From Chloroflexota bacterium (GTDB lineage: Bacteria; Chloroflexota; UBA6077; JACCZL01), in the NCBI GenBank assembly GCA_020850535.1, contig JADZEM010000013.1, positions 120,181 to 184,180 on the forward strand: a stretch of 64,000 bases of DNA, given 5' to 3'. The notes below the pieces were generated by a model that was given only the letters and a program-made list of their open reading frames with translations, did no database searches and was not told the DNA's origin. Below are positions 1 to 8,453 of this stretch, in pieces. Numbering within the stretch: the stretch's first letter is position 1; each line of letters begins with the position of its first letter. The position numbers and the translations under genes were made by a program.

Positions 1-2
1 AC

Positions 3-878
3 GTCATGGTGCTGTTGCTGGTGGCCGCCGTCTCGTTCCCCTGCTGGATCGTGGTCGAGCTGGCGCAGGAGCAGCCCCTGCTCGACCTGACCATTCTCCG
101 CCACCGGACCTACGCCGTGGCGATGCTGGTCAACTTCGTGGCGACCACGGCGATGTTCTCGTCGATGTTCCTGCTGCCGCTCTTTCTCCAGGGCGTGCGC
201 GGCCTCGGCGCGATGGAGGCCGGCATGCTGCTGCTGCCGCAGGCCATCGCCGCCTCGCTGATGATGCAGGTGTCCGGGCGGCTGCTCGACCGTTTCGGCC
301 CGAAGCCGGTGGTGATCCCGGGGCTCTGTCTCCTGGCCTACGCCACCTGGCGACTCAGCAGCCTGGATCTCTACACGCCCGACAACACCATCCGGCTGAC
401 GCTGCTCCTGCGCGGCCTGGCGATGGGCATGGTCATGATGCCGGTCACGGCGGTCTCGATGGATGCCATCCCGCGCCACCTGATCCCACGGGCCACGGCC
501 CTCCAGAACGTGCTGCGGCAGTTGTACGCGGCCTTTGGTACGGGCATGTTCGCCACGGTGCTGACGTTCCGCGAGACGTACCACACCGCCAACCTGATGC
601 AGGACGTGACGCCTGCCAACCTGGCGGCTGTCCGCATCCTGACCACCGCCCAGGCGATGCTGATGGAGCGCGGTATGTCGGAGCCGGCGGCGTACGTCAA
701 CGCGCTCAATACGGTGATGAAGCAAGTCGTCCAGATGTCGAAGGTGATGAGCTTCAACGACTGCTTCACCATCGCGACGTACATCGCGCTCCTGGGCGTC
801 ATCCCGGCCCTGTTCCTGAAGCGGGAGCACAAGCCAGCCGCCGGCGCACCCGCCCGCCACGCGCCCGCCGAGGAGTAG
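3..878 (+). CDS. MFS drug/H+ antiporter (DHA2/EmrB type), 3' part only
   Basis: C-terminal part of a 14-helix major facilitator of the EmrB/QacA (DHA2) class; the 5' end lies outside the window, so the first methionine here is internal. Seen: several hydrophobic helices, the loop with LLDLTILRHRTY, the helix pair beginning NFVATTAMFSSMF and MEAGMLLLPQA, the intracellular GRLLDRFGPKP loop, and a family-typical ARATALQN-like segment (PRATALQNVLRQL). A hydrophilic stretch rich in alanine and proline closes the protein. Such exporters extrude hydrophobic drugs or metabolites at the inner membrane; the substrate cannot be read from sequence. It converges on the M20 peptidase four bases away, leaving no room for a separate terminator. 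Confidence 0.85.
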   Translation, partial: VMVLLLVAAVSFPCWIVVELAQEQPLLDLTILRHRTYAVAMLVNFVATTAMFSSMFLLPLFLQGVRGLGAMEAGMLLLPQAIAASLMMQVSGRLLDRFGPKPVVIPGLCLLAYATWRLSSLDLYTPDNTIRLTLLLRGLAMGMVMMPVTAVSMDAIPRHLIPRATALQNVLRQLYAAFGTGMFATVLTFRETYHTANLMQDVTPANLAAVRILTTAQAMLMERGMSEPAAYVNALNTVMKQVVQMSKVMSFNDCFTIATYIALLGVIPALFLKREHKPAAGAPARHAPAEE

Positions 879-882
879 CGGG

Positions 883-2211
883 TCACGCCCGCGCAGCCGC
901 GCGCAGCGTCAGGTCCAGCATGATCCTGGTCCCGAGCAGCAGGTTCTCCACCGCCAGCCGCTCATCCAGGCCGTGGAACCCCTTGCGATCCTCGGCGGTC
1001 AGCATCGTCGGGACCAGCCCGTAGGCCGGGACGCCCTTCTCGCGGAAGAAGCGGGCATCCGTCCCGCCCACGCAGATGGTCGGGACCGGCAGGCTGCGCG
1101 GCATGTGCGCCTTGCAGGCCGCCTCCAGCGCCGTGAACAGGCCGCCATCGGTCGGTGCGAAGGCGACGTCGGCGTCCGGCCACTCCACGTCGAAGGTGAT
1201 GCCAGGGTCGTTCACCAGTTGTTCCAGGTTGGAGACGAACGCCCGGGCGTCGGTGTCTGGCAGCAGGCGGCAGTCGAAGCTCATCTCCGCCTTCTCGGGG
1301 ATGATGTTGATCTTGTAGCCGGCCTCTACCAGCGTCAGCGCGATGGTGTCGTGGAGCAGCGGCCGGGTGGCCCGGTGCGAGGCCATCTCCTGACGCGCCG
1401 CGTCCCCGCCCAGTCGGCGGATCAGCTCGGCAACGGGTGGGCACTCGCGGTCCTCCGTCCCGACGGTCAGCACCCGGTCCACCGCCCGCACCAGCCGATG
1501 CGTGGCCGAGTCATCCCAGGGCTGCGAGCCGTGCCCTGGCTCGGCCCGCGCGATCATGGTGACGCGGCAGATCTTCTTCTCGCCCACGGCGATGCCGTAG
1601 ACGTCGCCGGCGCTGTAGAACCCACGCTGGCCGCCGCCGCCCTCGTCCAGCACGAACGCCGGGTCCATATCCGCGAAGTGGTTGTCCACCATGAACTTCG
1701 CGCCGAGCGTGCTGCCGATCTCCTCGTCGCAGGTCGCCAGCATGACGACATCGCGGTCCAGCTCGACGCCGTGCCGCTTCAGGAGCAGCATCGTCAGCAG
1801 CACCATGACGCCCATGCCCTTGTCGTCCAGGCTGCCGCGCCCGTAGACGTACCCGTTCGCCACCTCGCCGGAGTACGGGTCAAACGTCCAGTCCGAGGCG
1901 ACGGCCGGCACCACGTCCATGTGGTGGCTGAGCACCAGGGCCTTGCCGGATGGGTTGGCGGCCTGCAGCCGGGCCAGCAGGTTGACCTTGTTCGGGTCCG
2001 GCGTGGTGTAGATCCTGGCCTCGATGCCCTCGGTGGCGAGGTGATCGGCCAGGAGCCGGGCGGTCTCCACCGTCCGGCCGACCGGGTGCGAGCTGTCGAG
2101 CTTGACGTACGCGGAGAGGATGCTTGTCGCCTCGTTCTGGATGGCGCTCCAGTCGATGCGCTCGAGCAGGGCATGCGGCGTGGGTGCTGGGGCTGACGGC
2201 TGACTGCTCAC
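883..2211 (-). CDS. M20-family metallopeptidase (ArgE/DapE/CPG2 type)
   Basis: Predicted cytoplasmic dizinc amidohydrolase/dipeptidase of 442 residues. Visible active-site motifs: HHMD (metal ligand His97 with Asp99), SLDDKG with bridging Asp130, CDEE with general base Glu163 and ligand Glu164, and LDEGGG near 190; the lid/dimerisation domain lies between about 205 and 330, including the GHGSQPW loop. It starts at GTG, preceded by GGAG eight bases upstream. It is divergent from the peptide-binding lipoprotein at 2477, so a role in hydrolysing imported peptides or N-acyl amino acids is attractive but inferred. The family also includes succinyl-diaminopimelate and acetylornithine deacylases, which this sequence alone does not exclude. 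Confidence 0.88.
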   Translation of the reverse strand: MSSQPSAPAPTPHALLERIDWSAIQNEATSILSAYVKLDSSHPVGRTVETARLLADHLATEGIEARIYTTPDPNKVNLLARLQAANPSGKALVLSHHMDVVPAVASDWTFDPYSGEVANGYVYGRGSLDDKGMGVMVLLTMLLLKRHGVELDRDVVMLATCDEEIGSTLGAKFMVDNHFADMDPAFVLDEGGGGQRGFYSAGDVYGIAVGEKKICRVTMIARAEPGHGSQPWDDSATHRLVRAVDRVLTVGTEDRECPPVAELIRRLGGDAARQEMASHRATRPLLHDTIALTLVEAGYKINIIPEKAEMSFDCRLLPDTDARAFVSNLEQLVNDPGITFDVEWPDADVAFAPTDGGLFTALEAACKAHMPRSLPVPTICVGGTDARFFREKGVPAYGLVPTMLTAEDRKGFHGLDERLAVENLLLGTRIMLDLTLRAAARA

Positions 2212-2401
2212 GGAAGGTGCTCCAGGTGGGCTGGCCGCGTGGGTGCGACCACCCAGGATCGCCGGAACCGGTCAGGGCGCATGCCGTGAAGGCACTGGCA
2301 AGGGCAGTGGCATGATGCGCTCACCTGCACTGACACGTCTGGCCAGGATGATACTGCGCCGCCCTTGACCATCTGATCTGATTATCCTATCCTTCGCCTG
2401 A

Positions 2402-2421
2402 GTATTAGGACGGACTAATAC
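2402..2421. promoter_or_regulatory. Perfect 7-6-7 inverted repeat, candidate operator
   Basis: GTATTAG, six-base spacer GACGGA, CTAATAC. It sits in the 265-base divergent gap between the M20 peptidase and the importer operon, 56 bases before the lipoprotein start. It is AT-rich in a GC-rich background, as expected for a repressor site (GntR-like sites have this shape). No regulator gene is adjacent, so the factor is unknown. Confidence 0.5.
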
Positions 2422-2476
2422 ATTGCTTACGCACTCACTACGGCGAGTGCCGCTTCCGCGCCCCGGAGGGTCTCCT

Positions 2477-4246
2477 ATGGTCCATCGTCCCCTGGCGTTC
2501 CTCTTTGCCAGCCTGCTGGGTGCGTCCACCGTGCTGGCGGCCTGTGCTCCGCAGGCGCCGCGGCCCGGCCCGGCCCCGACGGCCGCGCCCAGCAAGCCTG
2601 CCGCCCAGCCGACGACCGCTGCAAAGCCGGCCGAGGCCGCGAAGCCAGCGGCAGCCGAAGCCGCGAAGCCAGCCGCCGCGAAGCCAGCCGCCGCGAAGCC
2701 AGCGGCCACCGCGCCCATCGCCGATAAGCGCGCCCAGAAGCTCACCGTTGCCATTCCGGCAGACACCGGCCCGCTCAACATCTACAGCAGTGACAGCAAG
2801 TTTGACTGGATGGTCGAGCTGGTCTTCGACAAGCTGCTCTCGCCGTCCCCGTACGCCGAGAAGCCGCTGCCCGCCCTCGCCGAGAGCGCCACGCAGATCG
2901 ACCAGAGCACCTGGGTGGTGAAGGTCCGCGATGGCGTCACCTGGCACGACGGCAAGCCGTTCACCGCCGAGGACGTGGTCTTCACCTACACCTCGTTCCG
3001 CGATGGCTCGCCGAACCGCCACACCCACCACGTCAACGACGTGCCGAAGATCGACCGGATTGTTGCTGAGGATGCGCGGACGGTCCGCTTTGACTGCGGC
3101 TACCCGTGTCCATCCCTCGGCACCGTGACCTTCGCCGATCTGCCGATCCTCCCAAAGCACATCTGGGAGAAGGTTGACAAGCCGCAGACGTTCCAGGATC
3201 TCCCCATCGGTACGGGGCCGTACAAGCTCGTGGAGCTGCGCCCGGACCAGCAGTATCGCTTCGTTGCCAACGAGTCGTACTTCCTGGGCAAGCCGCTCGT
3301 GGACGAGCTGGTGATGCCGATCATCAAGGATCCGACCACCACCTTCACGGCGCTTCGGACGGGCGAGATCGACGTGGCCGCGCGCGACGTGCCGCCGGAG
3401 CTGCTGGCTGAGCTGGGGCGGCTGCCGGGCGTCGCGCTGGCCCAGACAACGCCGCTCTCCCTGGTTGAGCTGCGCGTCAACTACGAGCGCCCGCCCTTCG
3501 ACAAGCCCGAGTTCCGCCGCGCCTTCTCGCAGTTCATTGACCGCAAGGCCATCGTAGACACCGTGCTGCTTGGGCACGGCGAGCCGGGGCTGAAGGGGTA
3601 CACCCACCCGAACTCACCCTGGACCCGGCCGGGCGAGGCCACTCCGTTTGACCGCGATGGTGCGAAGAAGCTGCTGGACGACCTCCAGTTCACCGACCGC
3701 AACGGCGACGGCGTCCGGGAGACGCCTGATGGACAGGCGCTCGAATTCGGGCTGATCGTGCCCTCGAACGAGCCGGTCTGGATGCGCGTCGCCGAGCTGA
3801 TCTCGAAGCAGGCCACCGAGGTTGGCATCACCCTGACGGTGCAGCCTCTTGACGCGGGCACCGTTCGGCGGATCGGCTCCACGCGCCAGTTCGACGTGTA
3901 TGTCAGCGAGATCGGCCCGCACGGCGTGGCGGACCCGGACCAGTTCATCATGTCGCACCGCTCGGGCTATCTCTGGAAGGCGGGCCTGCCGTACCCCGCG
4001 TTCGACGCCCTCTGGGAGGAGTGGAAGAGCACCGCCAGCATCGACGCCCGCAAGCAGGTCTCCTTCAAGATGCAGGAGCTGCACAACAAGCAGCCGGTCA
4101 GCGTGCCGCTCTACTACCCGCAGACGACCACGGCGTACCGGACGGCCAACTTCGATCAGTGGCAGGAGTCCCGTGGGTACGGCATCGTCCACAAGTGGTC
4201 GCTGCTGCCAGCCGCCGCCCGCAACGGGGCGGTCGTGACGCCGTAG
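2477..4246 (+). CDS. Oligopeptide ABC transporter substrate-binding lipoprotein (SBP family 5)
   Basis: Extracytoplasmic receptor of a Dpp/Opp-type importer, 589 residues. The start is ATG at 2477 behind GGAGGG six bases away; an in-frame TTG 54 bases upstream lacks a site. N-terminal lipoprotein signal ends in lipobox LAAC, followed by about 50 residues of Ala/Lys/Pro repeats (AAKPA units) acting as a flexible tether. The family 5 fold follows, with the signature-region phrases FDKLLSPSPY, VTWHDGKPFTAEDVVFTY and ERPPFDKPEFRRAFSQFIDR. First gene of the operon running to 10643; two permease parts and two ATPases follow. The ligand is not assignable, but homologues bind peptides, nickel chelates or sugars. 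Confidence 0.92.
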   Translation: MVHRPLAFLFASLLGASTVLAACAPQAPRPGPAPTAAPSKPAAQPTTAAKPAEAAKPAAAEAAKPAAAKPAAAKPAATAPIADKRAQKLTVAIPADTGPLNIYSSDSKFDWMVELVFDKLLSPSPYAEKPLPALAESATQIDQSTWVVKVRDGVTWHDGKPFTAEDVVFTYTSFRDGSPNRHTHHVNDVPKIDRIVAEDARTVRFDCGYPCPSLGTVTFADLPILPKHIWEKVDKPQTFQDLPIGTGPYKLVELRPDQQYRFVANESYFLGKPLVDELVMPIIKDPTTTFTALRTGEIDVAARDVPPELLAELGRLPGVALAQTTPLSLVELRVNYERPPFDKPEFRRAFSQFIDRKAIVDTVLLGHGEPGLKGYTHPNSPWTRPGEATPFDRDGAKKLLDDLQFTDRNGDGVRETPDGQALEFGLIVPSNEPVWMRVAELISKQATEVGITLTVQPLDAGTVRRIGSTRQFDVYVSEIGPHGVADPDQFIMSHRSGYLWKAGLPYPAFDALWEEWKSTASIDARKQVSFKMQELHNKQPVSVPLYYPQTTTAYRTANFDQWQESRGYGIVHKWSLLPAAARNGAVVTP

Positions 4247-4261
4247 TCGTCAGGCTGCCGC

Positions 4262-4290
4262 GCGCCGCCGAGCCGCATGTTCGGCGGCGC
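4262..4290 (+). promoter_or_regulatory. Stem-loop between binding protein and downstream operon
   Basis: Ten-base perfect stem (GCGCCGCCGA with TCGGCGGCGC) around a nine-base loop, 15 bases after the lipoprotein stop. Such hairpins after a binding-protein gene commonly stabilise its mRNA or partially terminate transcription, giving more receptor than transporter. No T-run follows, so full termination is unlikely. Confidence 0.5.
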
Positions 4291-4347
4291 CCTGCTCTGC
4301 TGCCCCCCGAAACCGCCGTCTGCGCCTGCCACAAAGGACCGCTGCTG

Positions 4348-5022
4348 ATGACCTGTTACCAGCGCATGCACGAGGTGCTGCTCGGCGTCTCCAGCCCGGG
4401 CGCGCCGCTCGACTGGGACGCCATCCTCTGGGATTGGATGGACGTCACCGATGTCCACGACCGCGACCACATGTTGGGGCGCATGGGCGTGGACCCCATC
4501 GACATCTACGAGCTGCCGGCCGCCGATCTCTCGCGGTTCTCGGGTTTGATCGTCTCGGGGCGCGTCGATCAGGAGCTGCTGTACCGGCACCGCGACCGGC
4601 TGCGCCGTTTCCTCGACGAGGGCAAGGTGATCGTCTACAGCGGCCAGATGTTCCGCCCCTGGCTGCCTGGGGCCGGGCAGGCTGAGCTGGTGAGCCTGGC
4701 GGCTCTGGGCGGCCTCAAGGCCGTCACCTTCGCGCCGCACCCGATCTTCGGTGCGCTGACGCCGGCTGACTTCGGCTCGCCGTTTATTCAGGGCGTGCAT
4801 CCGCTCCCGGCCGGCGCGGAGCCCCTGATCGGCCTCGCAGATGGACGGGCCGTGGCCTACGTCGACCGTGTCAGCAGCGGCGGCACCATCGTGGTGCACA
4901 CCGGCATCAACTTCATGAACTTCATCGTCCAGGATACCGCCGTGCGTGACGTCATCCCGCGGCTTGTCGCCTGGATCAACGCCGAGGCTGAGGCCCGTGC
5001 GGTGGCCGGGGTCGGCGCGTGA
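4348..5022 (+). CDS. Unassigned GATase1-like protein, pair member A1
   Basis: 224 residues; no function recognised. Start ATG at 4348 behind AAAGGA; a longer open frame upstream merely shadows the lipoprotein gene. The sequence alternates predicted strands and helices like class I glutamine amidotransferase/ThuA-type domains: FSGLIVSGRVDQELLYRH, then DEGKVIVYSGQMFRPWLPG, then ending strands around AVAYVDRVSSGGTIVVHTG. At the position of the nucleophile elbow it has YSGQ, not cysteine. It is clearly paralogous to the protein at 9298 (shared motifs IYELPA/IYDLPA, HRDR, GKV, FRPWLPGAG, YVDRVS). Its stop overlaps the next start by GTGA, so both are translationally coupled within the importer operon. 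The amidotransferase-like fold is inference. Confidence 0.8.
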   Translation: MTCYQRMHEVLLGVSSPGAPLDWDAILWDWMDVTDVHDRDHMLGRMGVDPIDIYELPAADLSRFSGLIVSGRVDQELLYRHRDRLRRFLDEGKVIVYSGQMFRPWLPGAGQAELVSLAALGGLKAVTFAPHPIFGALTPADFGSPFIQGVHPLPAGAEPLIGLADGRAVAYVDRVSSGGTIVVHTGINFMNFIVQDTAVRDVIPRLVAWINAEAEARAVAGVGA

Positions 5023-5621
5023 GCGAGTCGGGTGCTGTTCGCAAGCGGCTCGGGCTGCTCTACGGCGGGACGTTTCCAGAGCGCCGCGTCCTCGACGATC
5101 CGCGCTTCGCGCCCTGGTTCTCGCAGACGATCTACCTGCCAGACCTCGACGCCGCCGCCCTGGCCGATCTCGACGGGTTGTACGTCCCGGAGGGCACGAA
5201 CCATCGGCGCCTGCAGGCGGCGTCGGCGCCGGTGTCGGGCTTCCTGGAGCGCGGCGGGACGGTGCTCGTCTTTGGTGACCATCCGGTCTCCTGGATACCG
5301 AACATCCGCTGGGAGTTTCGCCCGGCCCTGGCCGATCCGCGGCTCAAAGCTGGCGGGCCAGACCTGGGGTATCACGAGGCCGTTCCCCTCATCGATCAGA
5401 TCTGGCACCACCACGGGATTCTGCGCGCACCGGCCGGCGCGCAGACGCTGTTGGCGACGGAGGATGGCGCCGACGTGCTGTATCTGGATCGGGTCAGCAC
5501 CAGGGGGACGATCCTGGCGACGACGCTCGATCCGCTGCGCCACACCGGCGAGACCCTCCAGCCGCTCGCGACGCGCTACCTGGAGCGGTTCCTCCCGTGG
5601 GTCGTCAACGTGCTGCTGTAA
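5019..5621 (+). CDS. Unassigned GATase1-like protein, pair member B1
   Basis: 200 residues, starting at GTG inside the stop of A1 (GTGA overlap). No assigned function. Pattern: KRLGLLYGGTFPERR at the N-terminus, a LDGLYVPEGTN strand-loop, GGTVLVFGDHP where a GATase1 elbow would fall (no cysteine), an IWHHHG motif that could place a histidine at the active site, then ADVLYLDRVSTRGTILATTLDP. The last two blocks also occur in A1/A2, so A and B proteins look like diverged copies of one fold. Its closest relative here is the protein at 9924. The A1-B1 pair sits between the binding protein and the permease, arguing for a role tied to the imported substrate or to transporter control. Confidence 0.8.
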   Translation: MSESGAVRKRLGLLYGGTFPERRVLDDPRFAPWFSQTIYLPDLDAAALADLDGLYVPEGTNHRRLQAASAPVSGFLERGGTVLVFGDHPVSWIPNIRWEFRPALADPRLKAGGPDLGYHEAVPLIDQIWHHHGILRAPAGAQTLLATEDGADVLYLDRVSTRGTILATTLDPLRHTGETLQPLATRYLERFLPWVVNVLL

Positions 5622-5691
5622 CCAGCCCCGTCGGACACGACAGTCACTGGTGTGCATTCGCTCAGACGTACTGTGAATCGGGTGATGGCTC

Positions 5692-6672
5692 ATGCTCCGT
5701 GAAGGTGGCGCCAGGCTGGTGCAGTACGCACTGGTGCTCTGGATCGCCCTGACCCTCAACTTTGCTCTGCCGCGCCTGGCCCCGGGCGATCCGCTGGATT
5801 ACCTGTTCGGCCAGGAGGTCAATACGCTCACCGAGGCGCAGAAGCAGCAGGTGCTGCGTGAGCTTCGGCTCGACCGTCCGGTCCTCGAACAGTACGTCGG
5901 CTATTTCACCGGCATCGTGCAGGGCGACTTCGGCCGCTCGGTGCGGTACCGCGCGCCGGTCGCCGAGGTGTTGGCGGATCGTGTCCGCTGGACGCTCCTG
6001 CTGATCGTCCCCGCTCTGATCCTGAAAGCGGTGATCGGGACCGTCCTCGGCGCCGTGGCGGCATGGCGGCGCGGCTCCGGGCAGGATCTCGGGCTGCTGA
6101 CGGCGATGCTTTCCCTGGACTCGATGCCGGCCTTCTGGACCGGGATGATCCTGATCTCGGTGTTTGCCGTGCAGTTGGGCTGGCTGCCCTCCTTCGGCGC
6201 GATGCCGCTGGGCGCGAGCAGTGACCCGGCGACGCTCGCGCTGGAGATCGGGCGACGGCTGATCTTGCCGGTCACCACCATCACCCTGGCGACGGTCGGC
6301 GCCGTCTTCCTGCTGGCCCGCGCCTCGATGCTGACCACGCTCGGCGAAGATTACGTGATGATGGCGCAGGCGAAGGGCTTGCCCGAGCGCACCGTCCTGC
6401 TGCGACACGTCCTGCGGAATGCGCTGCTGCCCGTCTATACCAGCCTGACGCTCAGCCTGGGCGTGCTGGCGAGTGGGGCTGTCGTCGTCGAGACCGTGTT
6501 CTCGTACCCGGGGCTCGGGCGCGTGATCTACGAGGGCGTTCTTGCACGGGACTATCCGCTGCTGCAGGGGGCCTTCCTGCTGGTGACCGTTGGCGTCGTC
6601 GCCGCCAACCTGCTTGCCGATCTGACGTACCCGCTGCTCGACCCACGGGTGAGACACGCCGGAGCCGCCTGA
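5692..6672 (+). CDS. Peptide ABC transporter permease, DppB type
   Basis: 326-residue inner-membrane permease of the BPD_transp_1 family. One N-terminal helix (YALVLWIALTLNFALPRLAPGDP) is followed by the family-specific periplasmic region and five helices; the EAA loop that contacts the ATPase reads AQAKGLPERTVLLRHVLRNA. C-terminal phrase FSYPGLGRVIYEG is characteristic of DppB/OppB. The stop overlaps the next start by one base (TGATG), coupling it to the fused permease-ATPase. Length is normal for the family (about 310-340). Confidence 0.93.
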   Translation: MLREGGARLVQYALVLWIALTLNFALPRLAPGDPLDYLFGQEVNTLTEAQKQQVLRELRLDRPVLEQYVGYFTGIVQGDFGRSVRYRAPVAEVLADRVRWTLLLIVPALILKAVIGTVLGAVAAWRRGSGQDLGLLTAMLSLDSMPAFWTGMILISVFAVQLGWLPSFGAMPLGASSDPATLALEIGRRLILPVTTITLATVGAVFLLARASMLTTLGEDYVMMAQAKGLPERTVLLRHVLRNALLPVYTSLTLSLGVLASGAVVVETVFSYPGLGRVIYEGVLARDYPLLQGAFLLVTVGVVAANLLADLTYPLLDPRVRHAGAA

Positions 6673-8453
6673 TGAGAACTGCGACCGATACGCTGGCTGT
6701 TGAAGAGCCATCCGGCGACAGGCCTGGCGGCTGGCTCTCGCGGGTGGGCGTCACGGGATCCCCCGGCGACACCGTGGGCGTCGTGGGGGTCGGCCTGCTG
6801 CTGCTCGTTGCGCTGCCGGCCATCCTGGCGCCGCTGATCGCCCCATACAACCCAGCGACGCAAGTCGTCGCCCCGTTCTCGCCACCGACCTGGGGGCATC
6901 CGCTCGGCGGCAACGACATCGGCCAGGATCTCCTGAGCGAGCTGATCTACGGGGCGCGGGTCTCGCTCCTGATCGGCGTGTTGGCGGCGGTCATCGCGAC
7001 GGTGGTCGGGACGGCTGTCGGGCTGGTGGCCGGCTTCTTCCGGGGCCTGACTGATGCCGCCCTGATGCGCTTCGTGGACGTGCTGTTGGCCCTGCCGTTC
7101 CTGCCGCTGATGATCGTGCTCGGCGTCTATGTCGGCCCCGGGCTGGTCACGGAGATCGCCGTCATCGGGGCGGTGATCTGGGCCAGGACCGCCCGCGAGA
7201 TTCGCTCGCAGGTGCTCTCGCTGCGCGAGCGCAGCTTCGTCATGGCTGCCCGCTCGATGGGCGCTTCGAACGGCTATCTGCTCGTGCGACACCTCGCGCC
7301 GGCCGTCGCGCCACTGGTGATCCCGCAGCTGGTGCGCGCCGCGAACGTCGCGATTCTGCTCGAAGCCTCGCTCAGCTTCCTGGGCCTTGGCGATCCGGCC
7401 GCCAAGAGCTGGGGCACCATGCTCTACTACGCGAACGCCCGCGGCGCGTTCCTGATGGATGCCTGGCTCTGGTGGGTCGTGCCACCGGGCCTCTGCATCG
7501 GAGCGGTCGTGCTCGGGTTTGCGTTCGTCGGGTACGCCCTGGAAGAGCGGGTGCGTCCGCGCCTGCAGACGGTGCAGAACCGTGGCGCGATCGCACCACC
7601 GGTCGTCGATACCGAGTCTTCGGAGGCCGAGACCACGTGGCCGGACGTTCCGCTGGTGGTCGACGGGCTGACCGTGGAGTACGCGACTGCCGTCGGGACG
7701 GTTCGGGCCGTTGACGACGTGAGCCTGACGATTCGGCCCGGCGAAGCGCTGGGGATCGTCGGCGAATCTGGGAGCGGCAAGACCACGCTGGTGACCACCG
7801 TGCTCGGGCTGCTGCGCCCGCCGGCCCGAATTGCCACCGGGCGGGTGCTCCTGGCGGGGGAGGATCTGGCCAGGGCGCGGCCGTCCGACCTGCAGCGACT
7901 CCGTGGCAAGGCCGTGGCGCTGGTGCCGCAGAGCGCCATGAACGCGCTCAACCCGGTCATCACCATCGGCGATCAAGTTGCCGAGGCGATTGCCGTGCAT
8001 CAGGCGCTGCCGCGCCCCACGCTGCGTGCGCGCGTCTCGGAGCTGCTGGCGCTGGTCGGCATCCCGGCGTCGCGGGCAGGGGCGTACCCGCACGAGCTGA
8101 GCGGCGGGATGCGGCAGCGGGTCGTGATCGCGATGGCGCTGGCGAACGATCCGGCCCTGATCGTCGCGGATGAGCCGACGACGGGCCTCGACGTGCTGGT
8201 GCAGGCCGAGATTCTGACTCTGCTGGCCGATCTCCGGAGACGGCTCGGCCTGTCGATCCTGTTCATCTCGCACGATCTTCCAGTCGTCCTGCGCGTCGTG
8301 GATCGGCTGGCGGTGATGTACCAGGGTGAGATCGTGGAGCAGGGCGATGCGCGGGAGATCGTGGCCCACCCGACCAATCCGTACACCCGCCGCCTGCTGG
8401 TGTCGGTGCCGCGCCTGCACGACGCTCACGGGGCGGAAGGAGCCGTCTCATGA
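6672..8453 (+). CDS. Fused DppC-type permease and DppD-type ATPase
   Basis: 593 residues combining two importer subunits that are usually separate. Residues 1-300: DppC-like permease with N-terminal tail, five to six helices, HPLGGNDIGQD motif and EAA loop AARSMGASNGYLLVRHLAP. A short linker (about 300-325) leads to an ABC ATPase: Walker A GESGSGKTT at 364-372, Q-loop near 420 (VPQSAMNALNP), signature LSGGMRQR at 476, Walker B LIVADEPT at 496, H-loop SHD. The C-terminal NPYTRRLL motif is the oligopeptide-ATPase extension. The stop overlaps the next ATPase by ATGA. Fusion fixes a 1:1 ratio of inner permease and one ATPase. Confidence 0.92.
   Translation: MRTATDTLAVEEPSGDRPGGWLSRVGVTGSPGDTVGVVGVGLLLLVALPAILAPLIAPYNPATQVVAPFSPPTWGHPLGGNDIGQDLLSELIYGARVSLLIGVLAAVIATVVGTAVGLVAGFFRGLTDAALMRFVDVLLALPFLPLMIVLGVYVGPGLVTEIAVIGAVIWARTAREIRSQVLSLRERSFVMAARSMGASNGYLLVRHLAPAVAPLVIPQLVRAANVAILLEASLSFLGLGDPAAKSWGTMLYYANARGAFLMDAWLWWVVPPGLCIGAVVLGFAFVGYALEERVRPRLQTVQNRGAIAPPVVDTESSEAETTWPDVPLVVDGLTVEYATAVGTVRAVDDVSLTIRPGEALGIVGESGSGKTTLVTTVLGLLRPPARIATGRVLLAGEDLARARPSDLQRLRGKAVALVPQSAMNALNPVITIGDQVAEAIAVHQALPRPTLRARVSELLALVGIPASRAGAYPHELSGGMRQRVVIAMALANDPALIVADEPTTGLDVLVQAEILTLLADLRRRLGLSILFISHDLPVVLRVVDRLAVMYQGEIVEQGDAREIVAHPTNPYTRRLLVSVPRLHDAHGAEGAVS

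Noticed and set aside
2423..2476. Upstream TTG start for the importer binding protein
   Set aside because: It would put 18 residues before a standard lipoprotein signal and lacks a ribosome-binding site; ATG 2477 has GGAGGG.
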